From contig JAQGDQ010000003.1 of NCBI GenBank assembly GCA_030141605.1, positions 267,501 through 331,500 of the forward strand: a stretch of 64,000 bases of DNA. Reading direction: 5' to 3'. Each line of letters begins with the position of its first letter. Position 1 is the stretch's first letter. Both the position numbers and the translations under genes were made by a program. This DNA comes from Tubiluchus corallicola. Lineage: Eukaryota; Priapulida; Priapulimorpha; Priapulimorphida; Tubiluchidae. Shown here in pieces: positions 24,041-38,900 of this stretch. The notes under the pieces are model-generated. The model was not told where the DNA came from. It did not search any database and saw nothing but the letters and a program-made list of their open reading frames with translations.

Positions 24041-27000
24041 AAGTTATCCTAGTGTAAAGTTCAAATTGATAAAATTTTACAACTTGTGTAAACACTACAA
24101 TGTAGCAATGTATACATATATAAAACCAAAAATTTAAGCTTTTGTCATTAAATTTCAACTGACTGCATATCAGTCTGAAAAAATAAACCATAAAGAGAAG
24201 TGTAAAAAGCAATTTGTGCAAATGTTTGCTAATGACAAAAATAATCAGAATGAACGGATTTATGTGAAACTATAAATAACTAAAATAATCAGAAGGTAAA
24301 AAAGACTGCAACTCTAAAAATTACAATAAACAGTAAAAAAAATATAATTTTCATCACGCATACCATTTTACTGACTTTATAAGTTGTTACTAGTCCTACA
24401 CAATACAAAACTAACCTAGTCCTACTTTTCTGCTGTATTCAATATTTCACATGGGAAATGCAAATCATTACCTTATTTTAATTTAATGGAAAAATAAAAT
24501 TTCGATTAATTAGGAATTTCTGCACATGAATAAAATTGAAAAGACTGTTATCTGCCACAAAACAGTACAAGTGCTGCATTTTCACAGCATATAGTGATAC
24601 AAGTGCATTTCAGAACAAAACCAACAGATCCTGCATTTTTATACACAAACATCATAAATAAAATTTAATTCCTATAAAACCTATATCATAGTGCATAAGC
24701 ACTGGTGAATTAAAAAAACGTTTGATTCATATCAGGTAAACTAATGCTTCAGCACAATAAACTTGCCAGTCACGTATGAATCTGATACTACTAGTTGTGC
24801 AAAATGCTTTTTCTGGTAACATGTGAGCAATGCATTTTAAGAATGAGAAAGAACTATGAACATAGCCAAATGTCACAATAGATGTTTCCAGATGTTTGCG
24901 CGAAAAATGCTGTGCTGTTCTGTTAAATGACACTGCAAATCATTACTGTAAAATACTTACATGTGTTCTACCACACTCTTGTTACCATAAGCAACTGTTA
25001 AGCTTTTCAGAATATAAGATGCAGTCAATGACTAGGCTCAGTGACTTTGATCCCGTTAACTTATCTTTCTAATCCTACTTCTTAGCGCTACAATTTTGAT
25101 TCTCTCATTGAACAGTTAAAGTAATACAAATTTAATTTACAAAAAAAAACACAAAAAAGGATAATCACCAGTACTCTCTTCTTCGCGTAAATTCACACGA
25201 TACTTGTAGTAACAACAACAACACATCATATGGTAGTTTTAAAGTAACACGCTTTAAAAGAGCACTAAATATTTACAAACTATGAAAATCTAAGATGTAA
25301 AACGGTAAATGAGCACATAGCAACAAAGAACAAAGAAGAATCTTAACAAAATATAAAGTCATGATTGAATATAATCTTAAAAATTTTTGATTTCTAACTA
25401 TGATATGAATGATGCATTGTAATGATATGATGATAATATTTATTTTCTGCTAATCTACCTTTTCGCATATTTAGACTTCATACATGCTAATCTAATCATG
25501 TAGTCGAACTAATATTAAAACTGAAGTCTACACAATGTGAAAGGCATGCATATAGTAAATGTGTACATACCATATATAGTAACATTTTAAAGCATAAATT
25601 AGTACTCTAAAATTAAGTTTACATTCCCAATTTTCTTTCAAATAATGAAAACTGTTTGACACAAAAGCCATTTGACATTTCACAGTCTAAAAATAGTGTT
25701 ACATAATTGTAACAAGACAGCTGTAAAACCAAATAAGGCAGGTATGTTAAAAATAAAATTTACAAGCACAAGCAACAAATGTATCTATATTTTTTGTCTT
25801 CGGGTTTTTAGATAAATCATTGAAACCGTGAATGTGAAATGTGCCAATAACAATATAAGGTAACAGGCAAAGGTCCATTATTAAAAATGACAATTTCACT
25901 CTCCTGACACTGGTATGTTAAGGTTAAAAGCATTTGACCAGCTAACTGTTTAGGTAGTAGTTCTTATGTAAATTCATTGCTAGAATGCATGACAAAATTA
26001 TTTGGTTAGTATTCTTTGTAAGAGAATTAAAAATATACAAATTTAAATAGAGGGAGATAGAAAGTATAAAAAATATAGAAGAAACATTTACATTTTGTAT
26101 AAAGATGCTGAGAAATGATGCATATTTCTAGCAATTTGTTTGTTTTCAACTGTTTTTTTGCTTACTCAACATTCCAAGTCGAAAATAGGAACCGCATTTG
26201 AACAATAATGTGCAAGCAAGATCTTGCAACAAGTGTGCATGTCAAGTGGTATATTGCTTATAGACCAATTCTGTTGGATTAAAATTAAATAAATCTTTAC
26301 AAAGAGCTTCGAAATTGTGCATGTTAAAAGGTGGAATCATAAATTATGTAAACTATAGCAAGCCTCTTGAATAAAATGAGGTAGTTCTAATATAATGTTG
26401 ATGCAAAACTACATGAGCCTATTACAAAAAACATTATTGATTATGTATCAGTAGCTAAATCAATCAATTAAAAATTAGATTGTTCCATTAAATAACAAAT
26501 TTCTAGCAGTACATACTTAATAAAAATACTACAATTTCAAGCTAAAGCTATGATTTACAAAAAATATTGCACATTTGCTATGTTATGGAAATAAGCTACA
26601 CAACTTATGCTTGGAAGGTAACTAAAATTTACAAAACTTGTTGCATGTCTCTGATTCAGTATATCTTAGATGACAAATTTTACATATTATTTTCAAGCTG
26701 GCATTCTTTCCCTCAAGCATAAATTGTGGCACTATAAATATCACAAGAACATGTTGAACAAATTCACTTAACTAAAGTCTCTATGTAAAATTTTAGCAAT
26801 GAGGGTGAGAAATAAAAAGATAGCCAAATGATTATCAATGCTGATGAGGTTATTTAAACAAAATCTGTGGGTATCTGTTTGGAAGCACACACTGAAAAGT
26901 CTTAATAACTGATGAATTGATATGTACTGTCTAAACACAATTAAGAAACAATTCTCTTGCCTTATTATGCGCACCTTTGTGATAAACTTTTACCTTATTC

Positions 27001-27043
27001 AAATTTGCATGATTACAAGCTCTCAGCAATGAAGAGTATATTT
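24041..27043 (-). other. convergent intergenic region, probable DOCK 3' UTR
   Basis: The region is AT-rich with no exon-like frame. The DOCK stop codon is at 27,044–27,046, so the first part (going downward) should be its 3' UTR. A minus-strand AATAAA lies at 25,439–25,444, 1.6 kb after the stop, but nothing in the sequence confirms its use. Confidence 0.4.
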
Positions 27044-30000
27044 CTACAATGGTGTTCCATTATCTCGTTTCTTCTCGTCATTCGGAGGCAGTGAGGGTGG
27101 CGGCCGATGTGGCTTCTTTGGAGGCGTGGGAGGCAGCTGATCATCGGAATCACCTTCAGGAAGTGGCGGAGGAGGCTGCAAGCATCAAAATCTATTTTTA
27201 GATCCTGATCAGCTGATTTGTTCCATTGCAACAAAAGGAACAGGTTTACATTACACACAGGAGCATATTAAATATACACGTTCATAAAACATTATTGCAG
27301 TAAATTCATACTCAGTTTTCTTAATAAACTTTAGTACAGGGTCTGGCACCAACAAAAACCTGTTGTTAGAAGAACAGAATGAGTTTTTACCAAACTCAAT
27401 AAACAGAGCCATAAAGATGAGTCAATGCTTTTAGACAAATCATACGGCAATTGAATACATAACAGCTATACATGTGCCTATCATGTGGGCTAACATGTGC
27501 TCAATAATTGTTATGCAAACACCGAATGGACATTGATTCAGTTGATAAGTCATACGGAAGTGAGTAAGAGAGGATGCAAACAATCCAGCACATTTAAGAT
27601 TCATTATGCATTGATCATATGTTTTTAAAGAGGTTTGATAAAACAGTTTTAAGTGCCACAACACCCTAGTGTTTTTGGTAGTCTGCCCTGCTTATTTTAA
27701 CGTAATGTTTTGAGCAGCTCATAAGTACACAAAATTTTGCTTCAGTTACAATGGCTTCTCTAAAACTTAATAAACAGTAATTATGTTGACTTTTCTGGCA
27801 CCAAAATTTAGACTGTAAAGTCACTTAGTCCACAAAAACAGCATTACATAAAAAAACAAAAGCAGCAGTACTTAAAAGACTATCAATATTGTGCACCACA
27901 GATTTTAAAATTTCTAGAAACTAGGTTATGGAACAAAAATGAGTTAATTAATCAAGCGATTTATCCAAGTAAGAGCCCTCAATCTAAGTGCGAAAGAATC
28001 AGGCCTGTATTAGTAAAATTAACTGTACCACTTGGTACCTCTCATCTCTCGGTGTTTATGAGGGAGGTTTCTGGATACAACTACAATGTACATATAAAAT
28101 CTACTAAAATAGTATTGCACCATGTTATGGAAGCATTTCCTAACAGCTTGTGGAACACGTGGAATTATTAACATGACATAACTTGCAAATGCAATGTAAT
28201 ACAGAGTCACTATCTTCTACTGCAAGAAACAGTGTTAACTGAAGATGAAAAAACCACGCATAAATACAATACTTTTTTGTGATTTAGATGCAAGGGAACA
28301 CGCTTTTTTGCTCAAATAATTACATATGTGAAATCAGAAGATCCAGAAAATTATGAAAATGCTTGACAGAATTTCTGAGGGACTCCAGTTCTGCTACAGA
28401 ATACATCAACGAGCAGTTGAAAAATGTCGTTATCTTGCATGAAATTCTTTCTCAACTCTTTCTTTGTTTTGACTATGTCCAGCTGTCTAAAAGTACTACT
28501 TCAGAATTGCTATGCCATGTTCAGGTATTATACACCTGCCTTCAGCAATATAAATAGCCAGAAGCAGTGTGGCAGATGAAGCATTCGGAAGCTATTTTTC
28601 TGGTCACCCACTCATTTAGAAAATCAACTCTAGCACTTTAATCACACTAATCCTCTTTTTAATGTGACAATAACATCAACCCAAATGCTTAGAGGTTATG
28701 TAGAAGCTAAAAAAATCTATGGCCAACTAGTTAAGCTTGTAATCAGAGTCACTACGTATGGTAAACTGAGCAGATGTAATGTGTTTCTACACTTCGCAAA
28801 TATCTGAATGGATTCTTATTAAAGCTGCATGACCCCGCCTTAGTATTTAAAAAAATTATACATCCTAATTATTTATGCTGAAAATCGTTACCTTGTCTCT
28901 TCCTCTGTGAGGACTGAGAAGCTTTGGTCCCAGGTAAGCACCAGCAGAAGCATCGAGGATGTTAGAATAATCAGACTGAGACTGCTTCTGTGGTAAAGGT
29001 GGTGGTTCCTCTGAATATTCTCCTGACGATGGTGTAGAACCCAAAGAACCTGAAATATACAATTTTAATTAGTCTAGCCACTTAGAATAAAATAAAATGT
29101 AGTTATAAGCGCATAATGTCATTAAGATGCCATATATTGTTCAACTGTCAATGGGATGGGTGCAGTTTTCTGCATAGTATTTGCCGAAATGCTGTAAAAC
29201 TGGTGAATTTAAGTATACTGCTTACGTATATCTCACTCTCAAAGTTGATTTTGCATGCAGAGTATGTCTCTAGCTTTGTGCAAATCAAGCTATAATTTTT
29301 TATACTAAAGTACCTCACCATTGATTCATAGCATTACAATCCCATCTATCTAGCTTTAAACCGGTGCACGTAAATTTGCTGTGAACAAAAATTTGTAGTT
29401 CTATGATAGGTCAAGTTGTTCAATGTTGTTACAGGAGATAATATTTGAAATGCTACTTTGTATTAATAATAGAGGATAAGTCATTATCTTAAAAAGTAAA
29501 GATGTCTTTTAGAATATTTTAATGATAAATTTTGCTAATATCTTCACAAAACACTTGCTGATCATTTTTACCCGTGGATGAAGTGGAAGCTTGAGAAAGC
29601 CTGGCTAGCTGTTTGAGTTGCGAAGTGAGATGAGTGCTCTGCCGACTCTGTGAAGAATCTGGGCGTAGTGGACGTTTCGGCTTCAGCTATAATATGCAAA
29701 CATCAAATTATGCTACAGCAAAAAGCATGAGCTGTAAATTTCTTAGAACAAATACACCAGACGGTGGATGATCATAACTTATGACAAGATATATTTATAG
29801 TAAAGAAAATAACTGCTGGCAGACTCATCGCTGTTGCTATGCTATACATGTCAGAAATGTTTTATTGCCATTTAAATATACAAGGCAAAAAGCAAACGGG
29901 ATAATTTATACCCTTTCTACAACACATTAGCATTTCAGATCTGCAAAATAAATTTCGTGATGTGCATTGCAAAATGATTAAACAGACAGCCAAATAAGAG

Positions 30001-33000
30001 AGTATTAAGCAATGGCACGGCAATGAATGAAATATTGTTTTGAATACAAATGTCTAAAATGAAGAATACTGACAGCTGTAAAATGGATTAAAATTGTTCT
30101 GAAAATCTTTTTTATGGTCTCTACAAAAAAGTTAAATTACAATTATTCGTGCAAAATGCTGTACAATCTGATCAAAATCAACTTCGTACGAGGCATACTA
30201 TGTTATGCTTGAGATTGCTAGAAAATGAAAAGTTGAAAACCACATCTCCAGGTTTTATTCCACTGGAACCTGGTTACATCATCATCATCATCCGCATACA
30301 AAAAAGCATCACAGAAAGAAATTATTGCCAAATGCCATACAGTCAAATAAACAAAGAATTTGCTACACAATTTAGAAGACGTAGAAAGACTACCAGCAGA
30401 TGATGGAAGGTTCACTCAGTACCATAGCAGGTTAAGCAGTATAAGACCGAAAGTTTGAAACATTGAAAATCTTAAAATTTATAGATATTACTATTATTTC
30501 TCTAACAAAAATTTAGTATTTACAACTTGTGTTTGCTATTTTGTATGAAATTTCTGGGTTTCATATTGGGCACGCTACAGTTTTTTAATATCAATTACAC
30601 ACAATTAAGTGCAAGTTACTAATAGCCATCATAAAAGCACTTACCTCTTCAGATAGTTCAATGACTCGTTCAGGTGTAGTTGAAGTCGACTTTGCTTCAG
30701 CTTTGCTCTGACTATCACCAGCATTCATGTCAATTGCGTACCATTCACTCTGCGAGTTTGAAAGCTTCAAAGACAGAAAATTAAATTTAAAGATGTGGAC
30801 AGAGAATATTAGGTATGACTACAAGGTCGCACATTTATCATTACAGTATTTATTGTTCCTAAAATTCTTAAAATAGCGTGAACTCGATTCTCAAAAACAA
30901 AAACCAATTTTAGAGAGTGATTCGATTCAATCATGCATTGAAGTAAGTAAAAATTTTAATTCTGTTATAGAGAAACTTCACTGCTTCAACAAACCAATAA
31001 ATCTAGCTTAATTTAGGTGTACTTTGAAACGGGCATGTTTCTCAAGTAGAAATCAAGTCTGCCAATGTGATGTTTCAGCACCTTAACTGTCCAAAGGCAA
31101 GTTTCATCAGCTCTGGTTAATTACCATAATCGATTAATTTTTTAGTTGCTCAGTTTTTAGCAAGCTAAAAAGAGCTTTCTAGCGCTTTCGTATTTAATTT
31201 TGAGTCTAGGATTGATCTAGTTCACATAAATACAGATAAAGAACTCACAGTGGTTTGAATAAGTTCTACTATGACATTGTAGAATGTGCTGGAACACTGC
31301 TGAGCAAAGAGTAGGACAACTTGAACATTCCATCAATCTGAACAACTCCAAAATTATTGGATTTCAATAATATATACTATACATAATAATATAATGTAAA
31401 CTTATTAAAATAAAAAATTTTGAGGTTCGCTAACTAAAGAATTGAACCCAGGGTGTTTTCCATGAGAGTGCTTATTAGGAATTAACTATTTATAAGCAAA
31501 GGCACTGCTTGCATCAATCCGTGAATACTCACTTAGCTTTTATTTCCAGAAGTCTAGGCACATATGGATCATATTTTGCCCAGGGCAACAGATTTGAAGA
31601 CAGATTATTTTTAGCTACACTTCTTTTTACACACATAATTTTTTTTGGCAGAAGCACCGAAATGAATACTAAGAGAATTTTTTTGTTGCTAATACATAAA
31701 CAAAAATTTCAATAAGTGGTTATGTTTCACTTAAGAACATGAGACGCAGAGGAGCAAATGAAATACAATATTTCATTAATTTTATTACCCAGCTACACAA
31801 TCAACTAATTATTTGATTAACATTCATTTTACTTTCATCAACTGTTTACTCTTCATTAAGAGAATAACAAGGCTGTCTCATCAATAATATTTGGTTTGAT
31901 TTATACTGGTGTTTTTCTTGTTTTTTTTACAATGTGCAAAACATCTTTTTGTTTTTACAAAGTGAAATACTATGGAGACTACCAGTGTCTATGTTGACTG
32001 AACACACATTCTTTCAATAAATGCGTACTTGTTATAAAAACATTTTTCAACCTGAATTGACATTTCTTATTTCTTGGTTAAACTAACACTTTGGCACAAC
32101 AAAAAACGGATCGGCTGAAATCATCAGCAATTCATTACACGGCACGAGTGTTACAAACAAGTATGTTATGTACTTTAGCACTTGAATCAGCAGCATGCTC
32201 TATCATCTGACATAATGTAATGATCAAAACAACCGGAATTTGAACAATCTTAGTTGATATTTATCTAACCATTTGCATTTAACATGTCTGGTGTTTTCTA
32301 GCATATTTTTATAGATCGTCATGCAAATACAAGTTTATAAAATAAAAGGATGTCTCGCGAGCAAATGAACTCTTGCAGCCTCGGGACATGATTTTACGCT
32401 TACCTGGGAAGAACGACGCTGTGTCACTATGTTTCCTAAGCTCTCTCTAGGACGTTTGCCCACGGAAATAGTAGCACTTTCCCGAGCCTTCTTATTTGGT
32501 GACTTGCCAGTGGGAGTTCCCTTTCCTGTTTTGTCCCCCTTCACGAATACGGTTGGCGAGAGAAGATTTGATGTAGCTTTATTAGGTGTAAGTGAACCCC
32601 TACATGAGAGAAAACAAATCACAAATGGTTACGAAAATAAATTTGGTAAAATAGAGCTAAGCAAAACAGCTAAATGTAAGCAGAGTATATGAAAGCATCC
32701 ATACGCCACAATTGGTTGACACAAAAATTTAAAGTTAAAATAATGAGTACCTTTCTACCAAAATTAGAGTGTACTAAAAGGTAATCAAACACTAACAGTA
32801 CAATAACTACATAAACAACTCAACACAAAGCTTAAACATAGAAAACCCATTGCTATTGTTATTATGTAAGTACCTTGAATTCTTCTTCCCTGAACCACTA
32901 AGACTGCAGAGAAAAGAAAATAACAACATTATCAGGAAGCTCAGCAAAACGAAAATAAAGAAAACAGTACTACAAAGCTACAAAGATGTATGTATGTTAT

Positions 33001-35901
33001 GAAGAAGTGCGTGGGAACACAAAATTTTACATACAGTTCGATAAGAAGAATTCAACTAGCAGTGCAAAAAACTGTAATTTAAAGACATCAAAGATGTATT
33101 TAATTAGCGGAGCATAAGGGTTAATTGCTCTATCTAAATGACTTTTGAACAAAAAAAAGAGAGAAAGAAATAGAATGAAAAATACAAGATACTGTTTTAT
33201 AAAGTTCTGTATCTCAAAATAGCAGTATTATATGCAGTTTTCAAGAATAATAGTGAAGCAGTTGTTTTGATACAAAATGTCATTGCCTGAAGCATTATCA
33301 TGCCTGATTTTGATAGTGTATAACTCAATGATAAACAAAAACAACAACAGCAACTGCACTAGGGCAAGTACAGTTCACGCTGAAATTTTCTGGAGAAAAT
33401 ATAAATTAAAACTACTTAACATTAGAACAGGGAACAGGTGAGGGTAGACATGGATGGTCAGCACTTGTATATAAAGAGTTAGGAGGTATTTCTGCTCTAA
33501 GTAGAATCTATATTCACAGTGCCAAGGCTTAGTAAGGATTGGAACGTTTTCAGATAATTTTCTGCAAACTTTTTAAGCTCACCTTGGATTTTTTTAAATT
33601 TTTAAAAACCTTTTAATTGAATCATTATGTAATGTCTTTCAGAAGCCTATTTCTCTTATTTTTCCTTTCTTTTTCGTTTCCATTTTCTTTATTTATTTCA
33701 TTTGACATATCAAGAAAATAATATGAACTAATAATTTAAAAATAATAATAATAACAATGACCCCTGACCAAGACAAGAAAAAAACCTGCTGTGACGGAGA
33801 ACTGGTAACATCAAAAATTTACTGATCATCACTTATTATACTGATTTTGCCGCTTCCAGCTGATTTCACAAGTTTTGATTTGTAAGCAGCCATTGTGATA
33901 GTGTCAACAAGATTAAAGAACGAATGTAACTGATGCGATGAGGCATTAAATATAGTTAGCTTTTACAACTATCTGTCCGTTGTCTGGCATCAACAATACA
34001 GTGATAAATATCCGCAAGCTTTGTTAGGAGTCTGCCCCTTTCCTCACCCTACACTCCACAATTGTGAAAAATAAAATTTGTGAATGAAAGGAAAATATGT
34101 TTGGTGAGTTTTATATAGTTCATGATTGTGCCACTAGACACAACGTCAACAAAATTCCACAGAACCAACGGACCATCTAATTTCAAACGTCTCAGTTCAA
34201 CGTATTATGAAATAAAAATTATCTTGATTCAGCAATCATAACTTTTGTAAACAATGAAACAGGGGTTCTTCAGAGAATGTAATAAAATGATTTTCAACCA
34301 TTTTTTGTCCTTGCACTTTTATTGTAAAAGTTAAAAAAGTAAAAATTGTATAAATGACACAAAGTAACATTACTCAATAAGAAGGCTATAAAAAACAATT
34401 TACACAAGATTTATTTAAAATGGATTTCAAGCTGAAATACATAGACAATTCAAATAATATCTAAAATAACAAAAAAATACATTAAATAGTTTTAACTTCA
34501 CCATCCAATGTTAAAAATGCTTTTATATCTACAAGGTAATTTTTTTATTTCTTTTTTTAGTAATGGTATGTTATTTGATAGGAGAGATCCTTGACAAAAA
34601 ATAGAATTTTTTTCACATCTATGCACAAATATCACAATTATGTATACATTGTTGTTTTTCTTTCTTATAAAATACTTATTTGGCTATAATCTTAATTTTT
34701 ATGTTTATAAGGTAAATTATCTACATAGCACATTTTGCCGAAATAATAACAAATAATGAAGCAAAAACTTAACTACTTGCTAGAAATCAAATTTTGTTAT
34801 TTATTTATCTTTGTCTGTTTCATTATTTGCTCAAACAGTGATGCATATTGCAAATAGGATACAAGACGGAGGCAGGGCACAACATTGGGGTGCACGCAAA
34901 ATACACAGTTTGGGAAAACGTGAAACATTATATTCTGATACTAATTTAACTGACGTATGGTGTGATATTATCAAGTATTAAGAAGTGGAGGAAATATTCC
35001 CGAAAAGATGCCTGATTTTTCATCTGCATCAACATATTTGCTAATATGCTAATGAAACATCTGTAAACTAAAGTGACAATTGATACCAGTTCCATGAATC
35101 ATGAAAGAGAAATCAATACTAATAGGGGTAAGTGCAGATACGGAAAATTGCCTCGAAGCAGGATCATATTTATCCGAAAAAATAAGGCAGAGGACTGTTT
35201 TTACTATCATGTTTGTTTGACAGCAACAAAGCTTGTCAGTCTTTGACGCGAAAGTATTGCCCTTCATCGGAGAAAAATTAGAAGCAAAAGCTAATAACAG
35301 TGCAGGTGCTTTTTTAAAATTGGCTAGTGAGTTATTTTTAAACCAAGGTCACATTTTTGCTTTGTGCAACAACAGCACAGGTGTGTCAAGCACCTATTTT
35401 CGCTGAAGACAGTGAATGACACTGCTTCCCCGGGACATCATCAAAAAAGGACAGGGAATATGACTAGAAGAAATATGATTTTTCAGATAATGCAAGCCTT
35501 TGATTTTTTCTTGAAAGATGTAATTTAGGATAAAAAATTATGCGGAGATATTAGATAGTTCAAAAACTGCTCGAGGTAAAAAATAAAACACGTAAATCGG
35601 TTATTGCAGAACTTGATATAGCTAGTAACAGTAAGGATGGTTTACAACAAAACAAAGTTTAATCTCAGGGTTTGACTACCAAGAATGTTGCACAGAAAAA
35701 CACAAGTAGTTAAACTATGACGATCAAATTCAAGGCTATTATAATTCAAGAAAAAGAAGTAAAAAATATCATTACTCACTCTACTGTACTCTCCACATGA
35801 GCTGTATCAACGACATTATCCAAGCTATTTTGAGACCCAATAACAGGCTTTTTCAGACGAACTGGCAAAGTTTTGTAATGTCTAAATTTTCCAAGTCGGG
35901 G
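27044..35901 (-). CDS. DOCK1: DOCK exons 18–24 of the window: basic and proline-rich tail
   Basis: The tail is less conserved but clearly of this family. It contains a basic stretch ([20 protein letters not shown] in the 32,404–32,599 exon), ERVIELSEE followed by [11 protein letters not shown] (compare RPQRPKS in human), and two proline-rich sites: EEPPPLPQK in the 28,892–29,049 exon and PPPPLPEG with [18 protein letters not shown] in the last exon. In DOCK1 such PPPLPxK motifs bind Crk-family SH3 domains. The 32,874–32,903 exon is only 30 bases long (10 residues, good splice sites TCTCTGCAG and GTACTT). The preceding exon ends at GTGAGT, where read-through would hit TGA at once. Confidence 0.9.
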
Positions 35902-38900
35902 CTAAAAATACAACAATGAAATCAATAAACATTTATAAAATTTCCTGAACATCACAGTTATATTTTTCATGTAGTTTGGAAGCACAAAAGGCTACCTTTA
36001 CCTTCTTGCCATAAATTGGTTCGATGTGATTTCGGAGATCAACAAAGCAAGTCTCCATTTTCTGATGCAAAGGAATCATGCTTTCTGTGATTTTTGATTC
36101 ATGAACTTCAATTCCAGCTTCTAGAAGTGGTATCTATGAAAAACAAATCAAAATTTTCACATGATGACAATGTGACAAAAATAATTTAACTACTTTGAAT
36201 ATTTAATCCTTTATATCTCTAACAGTCTATTTATTATATTTATTAATTTATCTTTTGTTTGTATTTGTTCGTCACTTATTGCTTCCTTGTGATTTTTTCC
36301 ATTCTTAATTCATACATCCATTTATTTATTCATTCAGCTTACTCATTCATTTGTTTGTTTGTTCACTCATTCACTTAATTATTTTTTGCCATAATTATAT
36401 AATTGTACATTAATAACAATTTTATTCAATTTAAGCATTAGAAAAAGATACTCATTTGTTTCTAAACCTGACACCAGGTTGTGATAAGCCATGCACAATA
36501 GAGAGAAAACTAATTAGTACCTGCGATGCAATTAAGTCTTTCAGCTTTTGAATGTTATCTCCATCATCCGGATTTACCTCCAAATACTGGTCTGTGAAGA
36601 AGGCCTAAAAACCGCAATGAAGAATAAATTAATCTCATAAAAAAAGAACTTCAATTTTCTTTGCAAAATGATTCCAAAATTCTCTTATGTTTTGAACTAT
36701 GATGGCACATCACTGTCCATATTATAGAAGCAATTAAAAGAAAATATTAAATAAGAATACAAAATTTCAGTGAGAATGAATGGGTACCTCTTCATAATTT
36801 TTTATTCCGCCCATGACGGCTGCATCTACTATCCCGTTCAACATCATGCTCAGGGGATTAATGGGTAAGCTTACATCTTGGGTGTGCTGTTTTATTAACT
36901 GTTTTAGCTTGTTGTTTGTGTTCTCCATTGTCTCAATTGCATTTTCTAATGGACTGACTTCGTGCTGAAATAGAGATAAGGAAGTCCATGTACAAATTTA
37001 ATAGCCTGAATATGAACCACATACATCTGTGATATAGATTACTAGCCCAAAATCAAAACCTCCAGGTCTCTTGGTATCAGATCAATTTTATTCCAAACAT
37101 TCAATAATTAGTGATAAATTAAATTTTGTGTTATACGTAAATAATTGAAATACCCTAATGCAGAAATTTTGTCACTAGGAAATCTAGTGAAGTTAATTAT
37201 GACAACAAACCCAATGTTAATGTACTGTATCTAAAATGCTGCACAAAACTTTTTATGCTGCATAAATTTTTATGGAAAAAGTTTTTGCAACCAAAGAAAT
37301 GGCACATAGAAAACAGTTCACCAGTCCAGTTTCAGCTGAGATTACCATTGGTCTTACCAAAGTCAATTAAACTGGTTGTTGGATTCACTCTAGCCTAACT
37401 GAATGTCACACTCGTAACCATTTCCTTCTGTGGAACAAGCTCAAAGCAAGAAAGTTTGACAAGACTCAAATTTAACTCAACACAGAAAGCAAACAAAAGA
37501 AGGAACATTGCACAAAAGATGGGGCAAAGCTTCTCAATAGGCATAAGTAAAAGGCTGATGCAAAGTTTGTTAAAGAAAGCTAAGCAAACAATAGATATTT
37601 ATTAACACTTTGAGGTATATATGCCTAAAGAATGAACAAGGTGCACGACCTCACCCTACCCCACAAAATCCTTTTTCTTAAATAAGAAAGTTGCTCTTAA
37701 ACTCTTTCAACTATTCGTGAAGCTACTTGCCAGTGCTCCAAGACACATGAATACCTAAATGATGTTGACAGAAATACCTTAAACGCCCATAATCTTCATT
37801 GCCAACTACCTGACAGCGTCGTGGGATATTTCACATTTTCACAAAAAATGCATGGAATGCTTACGGCAAAATAAACGATTTTTGGGGGAAAACATTTTAT
37901 CCCACAAAGCTGAAACAGGAATTTCTGAGAAGTAAATACGCAACCATGCCAGCTGATTCGCAAGGCACCTGTCATAGGATATTGATTTTCAATCATTTTA
38001 CTGTCCTTGTGATTATGCATATTATGTCTAGTCTTTTACTTTTCCTGGGTAACATCGGTCTTAATGTCCAAATATTTCGACTTTCTGTTCAGAATGTATA
38101 CATAAATAAATAAATTGTTTTAACTGGGCTTCTTCTCAAGCTTACATTAATTACAAAGTGTGTGGTTGCTAGAATAGTTGTCTTTTAGTTTTACCAACAA
38201 TAGGATCACTACCATTTTGTGAGCCGACTGTCATTCACCTACCGATTAACACCAATAATTTTTCCCTGCAAAAAACATAACAAGTGAGACTGTGCCGTGC
38301 TACCTGTCATTTAGGGAGTGTATTACTTGTGATGAACTCGAACAACAGGTAATAATCAAGCAGCCGATCAGTATGCAAACCTAACAGCTTACAAGCAAAA
38401 CAGCATAGAATGGAGAATACGCCGGGCCTGGGGGGTTTGCACATAATAGAAGGCAAGAAACGTGTGTCCGCTCAGTGAACCCAATACAGACGATAATTAT
38501 ATAACAATAGTAATCGAAGATGAATGCTTGCCCTGTCTGTAGTATTTGCAACAGGTAAGTGCTGTGAATTGGACCAGGAACTTTTATGACTAATCTGAAT
38601 TTGAACCGGGATCTTTTGATTGGAATTTGCAATGTCTCACTACACTACAAAGTCTCTCGTGACAAAGACAGGCCTCAATTCACTCATTGGATAGGGTGAA
38701 TATCACAAGCAGCAATGTATTCTGCTAGTCTGACACAAATGCTTGTAAACCAAAAGTATCTAATTCAAATACGGGCTCAATCCAAACTCTTTAATATTTC
38801 CGTTCTTTAGGTCATAAAGAAGCTTAATTTTTCAGATGTTTAATGACACACGTGCAATGCCGTTCCATTTTTCCACTTGTAAATTTTGCGAGCCAGAAAA

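Noticed and set aside
23809-24221. Cys/His-rich repeat protein on the minus strand (HLLHC-type repeats)
   Set aside because: The 20-base period cycles through three frames; there is no start context or splice support, and it tracks the minisatellite exactly.
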